Positions 38,038 through 46,816 of a DNA stretch of 64,000 bases are shown piece by piece; position 1 is the first letter of the stretch; each line of letters opens with the position of its first letter. This DNA is from Micromonospora chokoriensis (GTDB lineage Bacteria > Actinomycetota > Actinomycetes > Mycobacteriales > Micromonosporaceae), in contig NZ_JOAN01000002.1 of assembly GCF_000718555.1 (NCBI RefSeq), positions 310,001 to 374,000 of the forward strand, read 5' to 3'. The notes under the pieces were generated by a model. The model saw only the letters and a program-made list of their open reading frames with translations, was not told where the DNA came from and made no database searches. The position numbers were made by a program, and so were the translations under genes.

Positions 38038-38540
38038 GGCGTGTCCGACCCTCCCGGCACATAGTTCGGCAGCAGGCGGCGCAGCGCCGCGATGGCAAAC
38101 GAGGTCTGGCTCTTGACGGTCCCGGTCGAGCAGCCCAGCGCCACCGCGGTCTGCGCGACGTCGAGGTCCTCCCAGTAACGAAGGACCAGCACCGCGCGCT
38201 GCCCCCGGGACAGCTTCGTCAGCGCAGCCAGCAGGTCGACGCGGTGCTCGGCACCGGCCAGCGGCGCCGTCGGTGGCCCGATCACGTCGGCCACGGGCCG
38301 GACCCGACGGATCCAGGATCGCTGCCGTTCGGCCAGGTAGGCGTGGACCAGCATCGTCCGGACGTAGGCGTCGACCGAGTCCGCCGTCGACGCCTTACGC
38401 CAATGCCGGTACAGCGCAACGAGGCACTCCTGCACCAGGTCGTCAGCAGCCGACCACTGCCCACACAATCGGTACGCCAGCCGCCGCAGCCACGGCATGC
38501 GGGCCTGCACGTACTCGACGAACTCTCGCTCACTCTGCAA
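38034..38540 (-). CDS. SigE-family extracytoplasmic-function sigma factor
   Basis: The 168-residue protein has region 2 (FVEYVQARMPWLRRLAYRLCG, AADDLVQECLVALYRHW) and region 4 (LSRGQRAVLVLRYWEDLDVA, ALGCSTGTVKSQTSFAIAALR). TTG 38540 is used because GGGAGG lies six bases upstream and no ATG/GTG fits the length of the family. It is coupled by ATGA to the membrane propeller gene. The 281-base gap to the NRPS gene (38541-38821) shows no gene; it should hold this promoter and the terminator of the NRPS operon, for which GCCCGGC/GCCGGGC at 38783-38808 is a weak candidate. Confidence 0.85.
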   Translation of the reverse strand: MQSEREFVEYVQARMPWLRRLAYRLCGQWSAADDLVQECLVALYRHWRKASTADSVDAYVRTMLVHAYLAERQRSWIRRVRPVADVIGPPTAPLAGAEHRVDLLAALTKLSRGQRAVLVLRYWEDLDVAQTAVALGCSTGTVKSQTSFAIAALRRLLPNYVPGGSDTP

Positions 38541-38821
38541 CCCCGGCCTCCCAACAACACAATGAGTGTCCCGAGACCCACTTCGGTTGTGCCCGGTCGT
38601 GATCCAAAACTCGCGGACATCGCACGACCGGCGGCGTCGTCCACGGCACCGGGGCCAGCAGCTCCTGTATCCCGTCCGGGCCGTTCTCCGACGTCGTTGG
38701 TGATGGTGGCAGAGTGGTCCTGAGAACCGGTTTCGACCGCGATCGTCCAATACCTAGTTGGTACGCCAGCAGCCGTGTGGGGGCCCGGCGACGTGGTGGC
38801 GGCCGGGCGGCGCTGAGCTGG

Positions 38822-41800
38822 TCACAGCTCCCGGATCTGGGAGCGCACCTGGCGGCGGGTCGAGCGCATGCGGGCCAGGCGAGCCGAGCGCTCAACGTTG
38901 GGCGGCGGGGCGGCCGGCGGCGGAGGCGGTGCGGCGGCCGGGTCGTCCGGGCCGAAGAGAAAGAGGCTGAGCGACGCCAGGTTGGGGCGTTCGAAGACGT
39001 GCAGCGGCTCCACCGGACGCCCCAGCAGGTCGGTCAGTTCGGCGCACATCTGCAGGAGCGAGATCGAGGTGAAACCGGCGTCGAAGAAGTTCGTCGCCGG
39101 GTCGATGGGGCGGCCCAGCATCGACGAGGCCAGCTCCTGCAAACGGCGTTCGGTGCGGTGGGCGGCCGGAGGCGGCAGCTGGCCGGGGACCGCAGGCTTC
39201 AGGTTCGGCGTTACGGCCAGGCGGTCCACCACGTGCACGCGGGCCGGCACCGTCGTGGCCGGCAGCACGGTGGCGAGGCGGGCACGAACGTCGGCCTCGG
39301 TCAGCGTCGCGGTCGCCGAGCGCTGCACCCACACACGCAGGGACTGCTGGGTATCGTCGCCCACGACCTGAGCGATCGCCTCTGCCACGCCGGGACAGCC
39401 GCGGGCCACCGACTCGATCTCCTCCAGCGTGACCCGGTGGCCGTTGAGCAGGACCTGCCGGTCGGTGCGGCCGGCGAGGTGGAGCCGGCCGGCGGCGTCG
39501 AGGCGGGCCAGGTCGCCGGTCCGCAGCCAGCGGAGCCCGTCGGCGTCGGTGGTGAACCGGTCAGCGCCCGTACCGCCGCAGTATCCCTCGGCGATGTGCG
39601 GCGCCGCGACCCACACCTCGCCGAGCCGACCGGCGGCGCACCGCCGGCCGTCCGGGTCGCGCAGCTCGACCCGCCGGCCCGGCAGCGGCTCGCCGATCGG
39701 CACCTGCGCGGTCAGCGGTAACGGCTCATCGGGGCCGATCTCGTACGCGGTCACGAGTTGCGGGGTCTCGGTGCAGCCGTAGCCGTTCAGCAGAACGGCC
39801 CGCCCTGCGCGAGATCTGATCAGCTCGGCGGTCGCCGTGGATAGCGGGGACCCGCCGCACACCACGGCCCGCAGGTCGGGCAGCGGCTCCGGGTCGGTGC
39901 TCAACGCCAGGGCCAGCATCACCGGCGTCGCGTTCACCACGGTCACCCGTTCCCGGCGCAGCCAGGCGGCCAGCCGCCCGGGGTTCTCGATCACCTCGGG
40001 CGGCGGCACGCAGATGGTCGCGCCGACCCGCAGCGCCAGACCGAGGTCGCGCAGCACCGGGTCGTGGCCGGGGCCGCTGAGCATCGACACCCGATCGTCG
40101 GCGGTCATGCCGAGACGCTCGGCGAGGTCGGCCAGGGCGGCGTCGGCGACTGCGGTGGGCACCCGGACAGCCAGCGGGTCGCCGCTGGTGCCGGAGGTGA
40201 AGAGCACGTGGTGGCCGCCGCCTTCCCGGCCGGCGTCGACCGGAGCGGCGGGACCTTCGCCGCTGGACGGGAAGGCGTGTGTCACCGCGGCGATTTCCAT
40301 CGCCCGCCGCCGACGCCATGCGGGCCAGCCGGCGTCGACCAGCACGGCCTCCGCCCCAGCCCGCCGGCAGGCGAGCAGACGGAGCACGAAGAGCCGATCG
40401 CGCCGGGCCGGCAGCGCGACGACAGCGTGCGGACCGGCGGTGTCGCGCAGGTGCGCGGCCAGGTCGTCGATCCGCCGGTGCAGCGACGCGTAGTCGAGGT
40501 CGCCCTCGCGGTCGGCCAGCGCCGTCGCGGCGGCCCGTTCCCGGCTGTGCTGATCGACCAGGTCCACGGTGGAGGTCACCGCGGGGATGTCCGCGGCAGC
40601 CGCGGTGGCGGCATCGGGTGGCGCGAGAACCGCGCCGATCGGGCGGGCGGGATCGGTGCCGGCCCGGACAGCCGTGCCGACGATCTGGTCGAGGAACGCG
40701 GCGGTGTCGGCCGAGTCGAACAGCCCGCGCGGCGTAACCAGGTGCAGTCGGTAGCCGTCGGGGCTGCGGCGCACGTAGAGGCCGAGGTCGAACAGCGCCC
40801 AGGCGGGCGGCAGGTCGTACTCGGTCACCGGCAGGTCGCCCAGCGCCCGCGGCGGGGCCGCCTGGGTGAGGTCGTTGAACCACAACCTGATCAGCGGTGT
40901 GCGCCCCGCGGCGGCGCGTGGCACCCGGGCCCGGTCGACGATCGCGTCGAAGACCGGCAGGGCGTGGTCGGCGGCGTCGGCGAACGCGTCGCGCACCGCT
41001 TCGTACGACTGGAGGAAGCTCGCCGCCCGGTCGAGGGTGACCGGCAATGGCAGCGTGTCGAGCAGGAAGCCGACGAGCCGTTCGTCCTCCGCCCGGCTCA
41101 TCCGCACGCTGGGCAGGCCGAGCACCTCGGCGCGGTCGGTGCCGGTCCAGGCGGCGAGGACGGCGCCGGCCGTGGTCAGGAAGAAGACCGCGGGGGTGAG
41201 GCCCTGCGCGCGCAGCCTGCGGTCCAGCGCGTCCGACTCGCCGGCGGGCAACTCGACGCTGTGTGTCGCGCCGGCAAAGACGTGCTCCTCGCGGTGGGCC
41301 GCGGTCAAAGGCAGTGGCCCGGCCGGGGCGGTTTCGGACAATCGCCGCGACCACCAGTCGAGGTCGTCCGACCAACGCGGCGTGCCGGGCACCTGCGCCT
41401 CGAACGCCAGGTGAGCCAGCAGGCTGGGCGCCGGCGCGGCGAAGCTCGGCTCCTCGCCGGCGGCCCGCGCGCGGTAGGCCAGCGCGAGGTCGTTCAACAC
41501 GATGTCGGACGAGCGCAGGTCAGAGATCAGGTGATGCATGACCAGGACGAGCCAGGTGCGGTCCCGCGCCGGCTCGTGCACGGCGCCGACCCGCCACAGC
41601 GGGGCCTTCGCCAGCGGGAACGGGCGGTCCGCGATGCGGTAGAGGGCCTCCTCGACGGAAGCCTGGCGGAGCACCTCCACCGACAGCGGCGCGGCGACCC
41701 GGTCGTGCACGACGATCTCGGGCTCGCCCGGGCGCTGCTCGACGACCGCGCAGCGCAGCGCCTCGTGGCGCGCGCCGAGGTCGGCCAGGGCGGCCCGCAG

Positions 41801-42202
41801 CGGGGCCGGTTCAACGCGGCCGGCGACGGCGAGCACCCGGACCACGTTGTAGGCGGGCGAGTCGGGATACAGGCGGTGCCACGCCCAGATGCGGCGCAGG
41901 GTCGGGGCGAGCGGGGCGGCGGACGACGACGGGTTGGACACCGGTCGCGGTGGCAGGGCGGCCGCCGTACGCGGGGCGGCCAGCCGTGCCCGCACCACCT
42001 CGACCAGTTCGGCCATGGTCGGGTCGTCGCGCAGAATCGCCGACATCGGCAGGTCGACCTGCAGCTCCTCGCGCAGCCGCACGATCAGGCGGGCGGCCGC
42101 CAGCGAGTGACCGCCCCCGGCCAGGAATGCCTGCTGGTCGTCGGCGAGCACGTCGGCCCAGGCGGCCCGCACCCGGGCTGCCACGTCGATGTCCGTCATC
42201 AT
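38822..42202 (-). CDS. nonribosomal peptide synthetase, T-C-A-T
   Basis: 1126 residues. Domains, numbered from the second Met: carrier (about 5-75; Ser in GGGHSLAAAR near 32), condensation (about 95-520; HHLISDL at 222-228, intact), adenylation (about 535-1000) and carrier (about 1015-1075; Ser in DAGFTSISLL near 1045). A Pro/Ala stretch and a basic helix at the C-terminus look like a docking tail. The A domain is divergent: A3 reads FTSGTSGDPLAV without the usual Lys, A4 is GHDPVLRDLG, and A8 is GRTDRQVLLNGHR. The N-terminal carrier is probably charged by the upstream stand-alone A domain. ATG 42202 overlaps that gene's stop. Confidence 0.85.
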   Translation of the reverse strand: MMTDIDVAARVRAAWADVLADDQQAFLAGGGHSLAAARLIVRLREELQVDLPMSAILRDDPTMAELVEVVRARLAAPRTAAALPPRPVSNPSSSAAPLAPTLRRIWAWHRLYPDSPAYNVVRVLAVAGRVEPAPLRAALADLGARHEALRCAVVEQRPGEPEIVVHDRVAAPLSVEVLRQASVEEALYRIADRPFPLAKAPLWRVGAVHEPARDRTWLVLVMHHLISDLRSSDIVLNDLALAYRARAAGEEPSFAAPAPSLLAHLAFEAQVPGTPRWSDDLDWWSRRLSETAPAGPLPLTAAHREEHVFAGATHSVELPAGESDALDRRLRAQGLTPAVFFLTTAGAVLAAWTGTDRAEVLGLPSVRMSRAEDERLVGFLLDTLPLPVTLDRAASFLQSYEAVRDAFADAADHALPVFDAIVDRARVPRAAAGRTPLIRLWFNDLTQAAPPRALGDLPVTEYDLPPAWALFDLGLYVRRSPDGYRLHLVTPRGLFDSADTAAFLDQIVGTAVRAGTDPARPIGAVLAPPDAATAAAADIPAVTSTVDLVDQHSRERAAATALADREGDLDYASLHRRIDDLAAHLRDTAGPHAVVALPARRDRLFVLRLLACRRAGAEAVLVDAGWPAWRRRRAMEIAAVTHAFPSSGEGPAAPVDAGREGGGHHVLFTSGTSGDPLAVRVPTAVADAALADLAERLGMTADDRVSMLSGPGHDPVLRDLGLALRVGATICVPPPEVIENPGRLAAWLRRERVTVVNATPVMLALALSTDPEPLPDLRAVVCGGSPLSTATAELIRSRAGRAVLLNGYGCTETPQLVTAYEIGPDEPLPLTAQVPIGEPLPGRRVELRDPDGRRCAAGRLGEVWVAAPHIAEGYCGGTGADRFTTDADGLRWLRTGDLARLDAAGRLHLAGRTDRQVLLNGHRVTLEEIESVARGCPGVAEAIAQVVGDDTQQSLRVWVQRSATATLTEADVRARLATVLPATTVPARVHVVDRLAVTPNLKPAVPGQLPPPAAHRTERRLQELASSMLGRPIDPATNFFDAGFTSISLLQMCAELTDLLGRPVEPLHVFERPNLASLSLFLFGPDDPAAAPPPPPAAPPPNVERSARLARMRSTRRQVRSQIREL

Positions 42203-44358
42203 GCGCCACCCTGCTGTGCGATGTCGGCCAGAGCGGCCCGGTCCACCTTGCCGTTGGCGGTCAGCGGCAGCTCGTCGCGGCGGAAGATCCGCGCGGGCAC
42301 CACGTAGTCGGGCACCCGGGCGGCGAGCGCCGCCCGTACCGACTCGATCTCGGGTCCCGGTGACCGGCACGTGTAGAACGCGACCAGGGACTGCTCGCCG
42401 GCGATCTTCACCGTCACGGCGACCGCCTCGCGCACGCCGTCGAGGGCCGCGACGATCGACTCGATCTCGCCCAGCTCGACCCGGTAGCCGCGGATCTTGA
42501 CCTGGTGGTCGACCCGGCCCAGGAACTGCAGCTCGCCGTCGGGGCGCCACCTGCCGCGGTCGCCGGAGGCGTACATGCGCTCGCCGGGGACGAGCAGGTC
42601 GGGCACGAAGCGCTGGGCGGTCTGGGCCGGGTCGCGGTGATAGCCGAGCGCCGTGCTGATGCCGGCCGAGTAGATGTCGCCGGGCACGTCGGTCGGCACC
42701 GGCCGGCGATTTTCGTCGAGCACGTAGTAGCGGGTGTTCCACAGCGGACGGCCGTACGGGATGCTCGCCCACGACGGGTCGACCTCGTCGATCACGAAGT
42801 AGGTGGACCAGACCGTCGTCTCGGTGGCGCCACCGAGGTTGACGATCTGGATGTTCGGGAAGACCTTCTTCGTCTCGTCCGGCAGCGACAGCGCGATCCA
42901 GTCGCCGGCCAGGAACATCAGCCGCATCGAGGTGCTCACCGAACCAGACGTGGACAGGAATGGCAGCACCCAGGCGAACATCGGTGGAGCCGAGTTCCAG
43001 AAGGTAATCGGCTCGGTCAGCAGGATGTCGGCCAGCCGTGCCGGCTCCCCGATCTCCTCGTCGGTGGCCAGCCGGATCGAGCCGCCGGCGGACAACAGGC
43101 CGAAGACGTCATAGATGGACAGGTCGAAGCAGAACGAGGTGACCTGCAGCAGCCGGTCGGCCGGGCCGACCGAAAACGTCTTGGTGGCCCACTGCAGCAT
43201 GTTGACCAGCGCGGTGTTCGCGATCGCGACACCCTTGGGCCGCCCGGTGGAGCCCGAGGTGAAGATGACGTACGCGGCGTCGCCCGGCCGGCCCCGCAAC
43301 GGCAGGTCGGTCGCCGGGCGCTGCGCCACGTGCCACCCGGTCCAGATCCTCGGGTGCGCCGCCCGGCCGCCCGGAGCCGCTGCGCCGCGGCGCAGCACGA
43401 CCTCGGGACGCTCGTCCGCCGGCGCCGTCGACCAGACCTCGCCGGGGAGCGTGGCGAAGAACTCGGCGGGCAGGGTCATGCCGGCCAGCACGACCTCGCC
43501 GCCGGGTCGGACGACGTCGGCCAGCGCGTCGAGCACGGCGTGCAGATAGCGAATGCCGGGGTGGTCCGCGATGTTGGAGAGCACGACCGCGTCGTAGGGA
43601 CCGGGCAGGTGCTCACCCACCTCGTGGGCGGCGCCCTGCACGAGGTCGGCCAGCAGGCCCTGCTCCTTGGTCCAGGCGAGGGCGGCGTGTACCGCCTCCG
43701 CGTCCGGGTCCAGACCGGCGTAGAGGTCGACGTGCGGCGCCGTCTGCCGCAGCACGGCGCCGTCGCCGAAGCCGATCTCCAGCACCGAGGACGGCTCGCC
43801 GGCCAGCACCAGCCGGGCGATGCGGCCGGCCGTCGCCTCGTCCGTCGCCCGCCGCCGGCCGGCCGGCGCGGGCCGGGGCAGCGGCGGCTCCTCGGCGGGC
43901 ACGTCCAGCAGCACGACGTCGGTCAGCGTCGGCGCCGCCGGCGGGAAGCCGTCCAGCCGGGCCAGGTCGTCAGCACCGCCGATCAGACAGCGGGCGCCGG
44001 TCGACTCGAGGACGTGGCCGAGGCGGCTCGGCGGCCAGTCCGGTTTGCATGGCACGAAGGCCGCGCCGGCGAGGGCGACGGCCACCTGCGCCACCACCGT
44101 CTCCGGGCGGTGCCGGCCAATCACCCCGACGTAGTCGCCCGGGCCGATGCCGAGCTCCGCCAGCAGGTGGGCCAGCCGGTTCGCCTCGGCGAGCAGCTCG
44201 CCGTACGTGTGGGTGAGCCCCTCGCCGGTGAGCAGGGCGGGGGCCTGCGGCGCCCGGTGGGCCGCCTCGACGATCAGGTGGGCCGGCACGATGTCGGTCC
44301 GGTAGGGGTGCTCGGTGGCGTTCCAGGCGGCCGGCGGGTATTCGACGGTCTGGCTCAT
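42199..44358 (-). CDS. stand-alone NRPS adenylation domain interrupted by a methyltransferase
   Basis: 719 residues. Core A1-A2 lies at about 45-125 (LTHTYGELLAEANRLAHLL; GAAFVPCKPDWPPSRL). A class I SAM methyltransferase-like insert follows at about 155-345 (motif I VLEIGFGDGAVL at 192-203; VRPGGEVVLAG at 283-293). A3 to A10 resume from 365 (FTSGSTGRPKG; FDLSIYDVFG; GATETTVW; ANGKVDR). There is no carrier domain; the next protein begins with one. By manual alignment the specificity residues read DLYNFALVWK, close to the Cys-type code DLYNLSLIWK. The likely job is to activate and methylate one amino acid (S- or N-methyl). Its start overlaps the thioesterase gene stop. Confidence 0.85.
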   Translation of the reverse strand: MSQTVEYPPAAWNATEHPYRTDIVPAHLIVEAAHRAPQAPALLTGEGLTHTYGELLAEANRLAHLLAELGIGPGDYVGVIGRHRPETVVAQVAVALAGAAFVPCKPDWPPSRLGHVLESTGARCLIGGADDLARLDGFPPAAPTLTDVVLLDVPAEEPPLPRPAPAGRRRATDEATAGRIARLVLAGEPSSVLEIGFGDGAVLRQTAPHVDLYAGLDPDAEAVHAALAWTKEQGLLADLVQGAAHEVGEHLPGPYDAVVLSNIADHPGIRYLHAVLDALADVVRPGGEVVLAGMTLPAEFFATLPGEVWSTAPADERPEVVLRRGAAAPGGRAAHPRIWTGWHVAQRPATDLPLRGRPGDAAYVIFTSGSTGRPKGVAIANTALVNMLQWATKTFSVGPADRLLQVTSFCFDLSIYDVFGLLSAGGSIRLATDEEIGEPARLADILLTEPITFWNSAPPMFAWVLPFLSTSGSVSTSMRLMFLAGDWIALSLPDETKKVFPNIQIVNLGGATETTVWSTYFVIDEVDPSWASIPYGRPLWNTRYYVLDENRRPVPTDVPGDIYSAGISTALGYHRDPAQTAQRFVPDLLVPGERMYASGDRGRWRPDGELQFLGRVDHQVKIRGYRVELGEIESIVAALDGVREAVAVTVKIAGEQSLVAFYTCRSPGPEIESVRAALAARVPDYVVPARIFRRDELPLTANGKVDRAALADIAQQGGA

Positions 44359-45122
44359 GGCACTCTTCTCTCGCTCCCGTGTTCCACGGCCGCCCGCACC
44401 GCCTCGCCGTAGTCGTCCTCCCGCTCGTGCAGTGCCAGGTGCCCGCCCGCCATCCGCAGGTGCAGCGGCGGCGAGTCGAACAGCGCGTCCCAGGCCCGCA
44501 GGGCCGGCTCGGGCACGAGCCAATCCGCGCCGAAACCGATCACGCAGGCGCGCACGGGAAGTGGCGGCCGGCGGCGGGGGCGATAGCTGGCGGTCATCGT
44601 CATATCGGCCTGCAGCAGACCGCCGAACGTCTCGGCCAACTCGGGCAGCTCCAGCATCTCCGGGGCGGCGAGGCCGAGATCGACGGCCGCCCGGAGGAAC
44701 GGCTCGCCGGCCGGCAGATGGGCCACCGGCGGATGGCCGAGACCGGTGAACGGTGCCCGGCTGCCGCAGACCACCAGGCCGGCGGGTGGGGTGCCGCGGT
44801 CGGTGAGGCGGGCCGCCACCTCATAGGCCAGCACGCCGCCGAGGCTGTGCCCGAGCAGCACGAGATCGGTGGCCGGCAACGTCTCCAGAGCTGCCAGCAG
44901 GCCGGTGACGGCCTGGTCGGCGTCGTACAGGAAGGGCTCGGTCGCCTGCCGGCCGTGCCCGGGAAGGTCGACGAGCGCCAAGCCGCACCACGGCGGCACG
45001 TGCCGCCGCAACGACCGGAAGGCGCGGCCGGAACCGCCGGCGTACGGGATGGCGACCACCGTCGGGCCAGGCCCGTCCGGCGGCATCAGCTCGAACCATG
45101 GGCTCAGGTCCCGGCTGTCCAC
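44355..45122 (-). CDS. type II thioesterase (canonical Ser)
   Basis: The 255-residue alpha/beta hydrolase has IPYAGGSGRAFRSLRRHV near the N-terminus, nucleophile elbow LLGHSLGGVLAYE (Ser near 94), GFGADWLVPE with the Asp, and AGGHLALHE with the His. It would clear mis-primed or stalled carriers, or release product. GTG 45122 is chosen because GGGGGAG lies upstream and longer starts reach into the promoter gap. It is the first gene of the operon thioesterase, A(MT), T-C-A-T. Confidence 0.85.
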   Translation of the reverse strand: MDSRDLSPWFELMPPDGPGPTVVAIPYAGGSGRAFRSLRRHVPPWCGLALVDLPGHGRQATEPFLYDADQAVTGLLAALETLPATDLVLLGHSLGGVLAYEVAARLTDRGTPPAGLVVCGSRAPFTGLGHPPVAHLPAGEPFLRAAVDLGLAAPEMLELPELAETFGGLLQADMTMTASYRPRRRPPLPVRACVIGFGADWLVPEPALRAWDALFDSPPLHLRMAGGHLALHEREDDYGEAVRAAVEHGSERRVP

Positions 45123-45291
45123 GCCTGCGCTCCCCCTCCGACCGCCGTCGACGAGCACCGTTGTCAGCACGCTACGGTCGGCGCCGCTCAGGTGTCCTGT
45201 CGCCGGAACCGGCGACCCGCTGGGCCGCACGTCGGCGAGCTCAGGTCTGCCATGCCGCAGAGGCTATCGAGCACGCAGCGGGGCTGGGACG

Positions 45292-45307
45292 TCACGTAAA
45301 GCGGGGA
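45292..45307 (+). promoter_or_regulatory. cluster motif copy 1
   Basis: TCACGTAAAGCGGGGA, preceded by G. It is the copy nearest the thioesterase-A(MT)-NRPS operon start (170 bases). See the finding on the six-copy motif. Confidence 0.6.
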
Positions 45308-45409
45308 GGGTGCCGACCCACTGCGCGCGGTGGAGTGTGCGGCAGATGTACCGGACATGTACGGGCATCGCTGTAGCGTCGATCCCGGCGATTAGTGAGC
45401 GCGGGCCCG

Positions 45410-45425
45410 TCGCCGAAAGCGGGGA
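45410..45425 (+). promoter_or_regulatory. cluster motif copy 2
   Basis: TCGCCGAAAGCGGGGA, preceded by G, 114 bases upstream of the LuxR-type gene. This position would permit autoregulation. Confidence 0.6.
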
Positions 45426-45538
45426 CCTCGGGCGGGATTCTGGCGTTGCTAGCGTCGACGACGGGTCAGAGATCACTTCGGCAGAAGGCACGCTGAACAG
45501 GCAATTACGCACTTTCTCTGGAATTGATTGGGGCTCGC

Positions 45539-46183
45539 GTGATTCGTACCGATCTGGTAATCAGCTCGCCCATCTTCCTCGTCGGGCTCGTCGAGGTGCT
45601 GAACAGTGCTGGCATCAAGGTCGTCGCCGTGCGTGAATCGCCGGACGAGGAACCGTCCTGGCTGGCCGACGCCGCACTGATCGACATCGACGCCCTCACC
45701 GCTGGCGACGGCCTGAGCCAGATCGCGACGACCGCCCGCACCACCGCCGTTCTCGTGCTCGTCAACGGCACCGGAAATGACCGTGACTATCTCGCGGCCG
45801 GCGCCTCTGGCGTGATCAGCAAGCGGGAGTCGGGCGCCCGGATCGTCGAGGCCATTCACGCGATCACGGCGGGATACTGCGTCGGTCCCGACGGAGTCGG
45901 CGAGCGACCGGCGGTGGAACGGCCGCAGTCCCCCGGCCAGCAACTGTCCGAGCGTGAGGAGCAGGTGCTGCGCCGGATCTCCTGCGGGCTGACGCACAGC
46001 CAGATCGCCACCCGGCTGCGGATCAGCCCGCACACGGTGGACACCTATGTGAAGCGCATCCGCGCGAAGCTCGGCGTCGGCAACAAGGCGGAGCTCACCC
46101 GGGCGGCCCTGCTGGGCGGCATGGTGCGCGGCACGAATCCCGGCCCCGACCAGCCGCCCGCCCCGATGACGCCCGCCGCCTGA
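45539..46183 (+). CDS. LuxR-family regulator with atypical receiver-like domain
   Basis: The 214-residue protein has an N-terminal receiver-like domain (1-120) whose first strand reads RTDLVISSPIFLVGLVEVL, lacking the Asp/Glu pair of true receivers. The central ALIDIDAL leaves phosphorylation uncertain, and GASGVISKRE matches the usual Lys strand. The C-terminal LuxR helix-turn-helix (about 143-200) is QLSEREEQVLRRISCGLTHS to TVDTYVKRIRAKLGV and is intact. It is the only regulator in the visible cluster and the prime candidate to bind the six-copy motif. GTG 45539 follows GGGG; a TTG at 45524 is possible. It ends nine bases from a convergent gene. Confidence 0.8.
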   Translation: MIRTDLVISSPIFLVGLVEVLNSAGIKVVAVRESPDEEPSWLADAALIDIDALTAGDGLSQIATTARTTAVLVLVNGTGNDRDYLAAGASGVISKRESGARIVEAIHAITAGYCVGPDGVGERPAVERPQSPGQQLSEREEQVLRRISCGLTHSQIATRLRISPHTVDTYVKRIRAKLGVGNKAELTRAALLGGMVRGTNPGPDQPPAPMTPAA

Positions 46184-46192
46184 GTCAGGCGG

Positions 46193-46816
46193 TCAAGCGC
46201 CGGCTCGGAAGTCGACGCGCATCACGACCCGGCGCAGCGTGGGGTGGCTGACCTCACGGAAACCGGCGTCGGCGAACGTCTGCCGGGCGCCCACGTGCAG
46301 CTCGCCCCAGGTGATCACTCGGCCGGGCTGGGTGATCATCGGATAGGCCTCCAGCGCACGCGCACCGCGCTCGCGGGCGAAGTCGACCGCACCGAGGACG
46401 AGCTGATAGGTCAGCCCACGACCGCGGAATCCCTTGCGCACCAGCAGGCAGGTCACCGCCCAGACGCTGTCGTCGTCCTTGTCCTCGGCACGCCCCGTCC
46501 ACGGCACGCGAAGGTCTCGGAGCTTGGGATAGGCGGTGCGTGGCTCGACCGCGGCCCAACCGGCGGGCTCGTCGTCGACATAGGCGACGAGCCCGCTGGT
46601 CGTCCGGGCGTCCGGGTCGCCGCAGCCGGTCTGCTCGATCAGCGCGGCGGTGCGTTCCAGCTGGGTGGAGTTCGTCCACATCCAGCCTCGGATCTTGAAT
46701 TTCTGGCACTGGCAGCGGCCCGGGTCACTAGTGCCCAGGACCGCCTGCAGGTCTACCCCCGAGACCGCATTGGCCGGTACGACGCGCACGTCGTGACCGG
46801 CGAAGGGCTCGGTCAC
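46193..46816 (-). CDS. GNAT-family N-acetyltransferase
   Basis: The 207-residue protein has the acetyl-CoA loop in VTCLLVRKGFRGRGLTYQLVLGAV (motif A, R-x-x-G-x-G/A) and GLVAYVDDEPAGWAAVEPR as the central strand pair. A Cys-rich segment, GRCQCQKFKIRGW, precedes them. It probably acetylates an amine of a precursor, the product (self-protection) or an intermediate; this is not decided by sequence. GTG 46816 overlaps the stop of the 2OG oxygenase gene, so the two form an operon. Confidence 0.8.
   Translation of the reverse strand: MTEPFAGHDVRVVPANAVSGVDLQAVLGTSDPGRCQCQKFKIRGWMWTNSTQLERTAALIEQTGCGDPDARTTSGLVAYVDDEPAGWAAVEPRTAYPKLRDLRVPWTGRAEDKDDDSVWAVTCLLVRKGFRGRGLTYQLVLGAVDFARERGARALEAYPMITQPGRVITWGELHVGARQTFADAGFREVSHPTLRRVVMRVDFRAGA

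Larger units (their letters stand above)
45123..45538. promoter_or_regulatory. divergent promoter region of the peptide cluster
   Basis: A gap of 416 bases separates the thioesterase operon (minus) from the LuxR-type gene (plus). No gene was found. It contains two copies of the cluster motif (45292-45307 and 45410-45425). A TAGCGT at 45450-45455 is a possible -10 box for the plus-strand regulator gene. Confidence 0.6.

Noticed and set aside
38530..38895. Minus-strand open frame across the sigma/NRPS gap
   Set aside because: Random-looking Arg/Pro/Ser composition and overlap with the NRPS 3' end in another frame.
40064..42307. 747-residue plus-strand open frame opposite the T-C-A-T synthetase
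   Set aside because: Low-complexity Arg/Gly/Val composition typical of the antisense of GC-rich coding DNA; the minus-strand frame has full NRPS domains.
45123..45538. Small open frames in the divergent promoter gap
   Set aside because: They have no ribosome sites, and composition is that of non-coding GC-rich DNA; the region is better read as regulatory.
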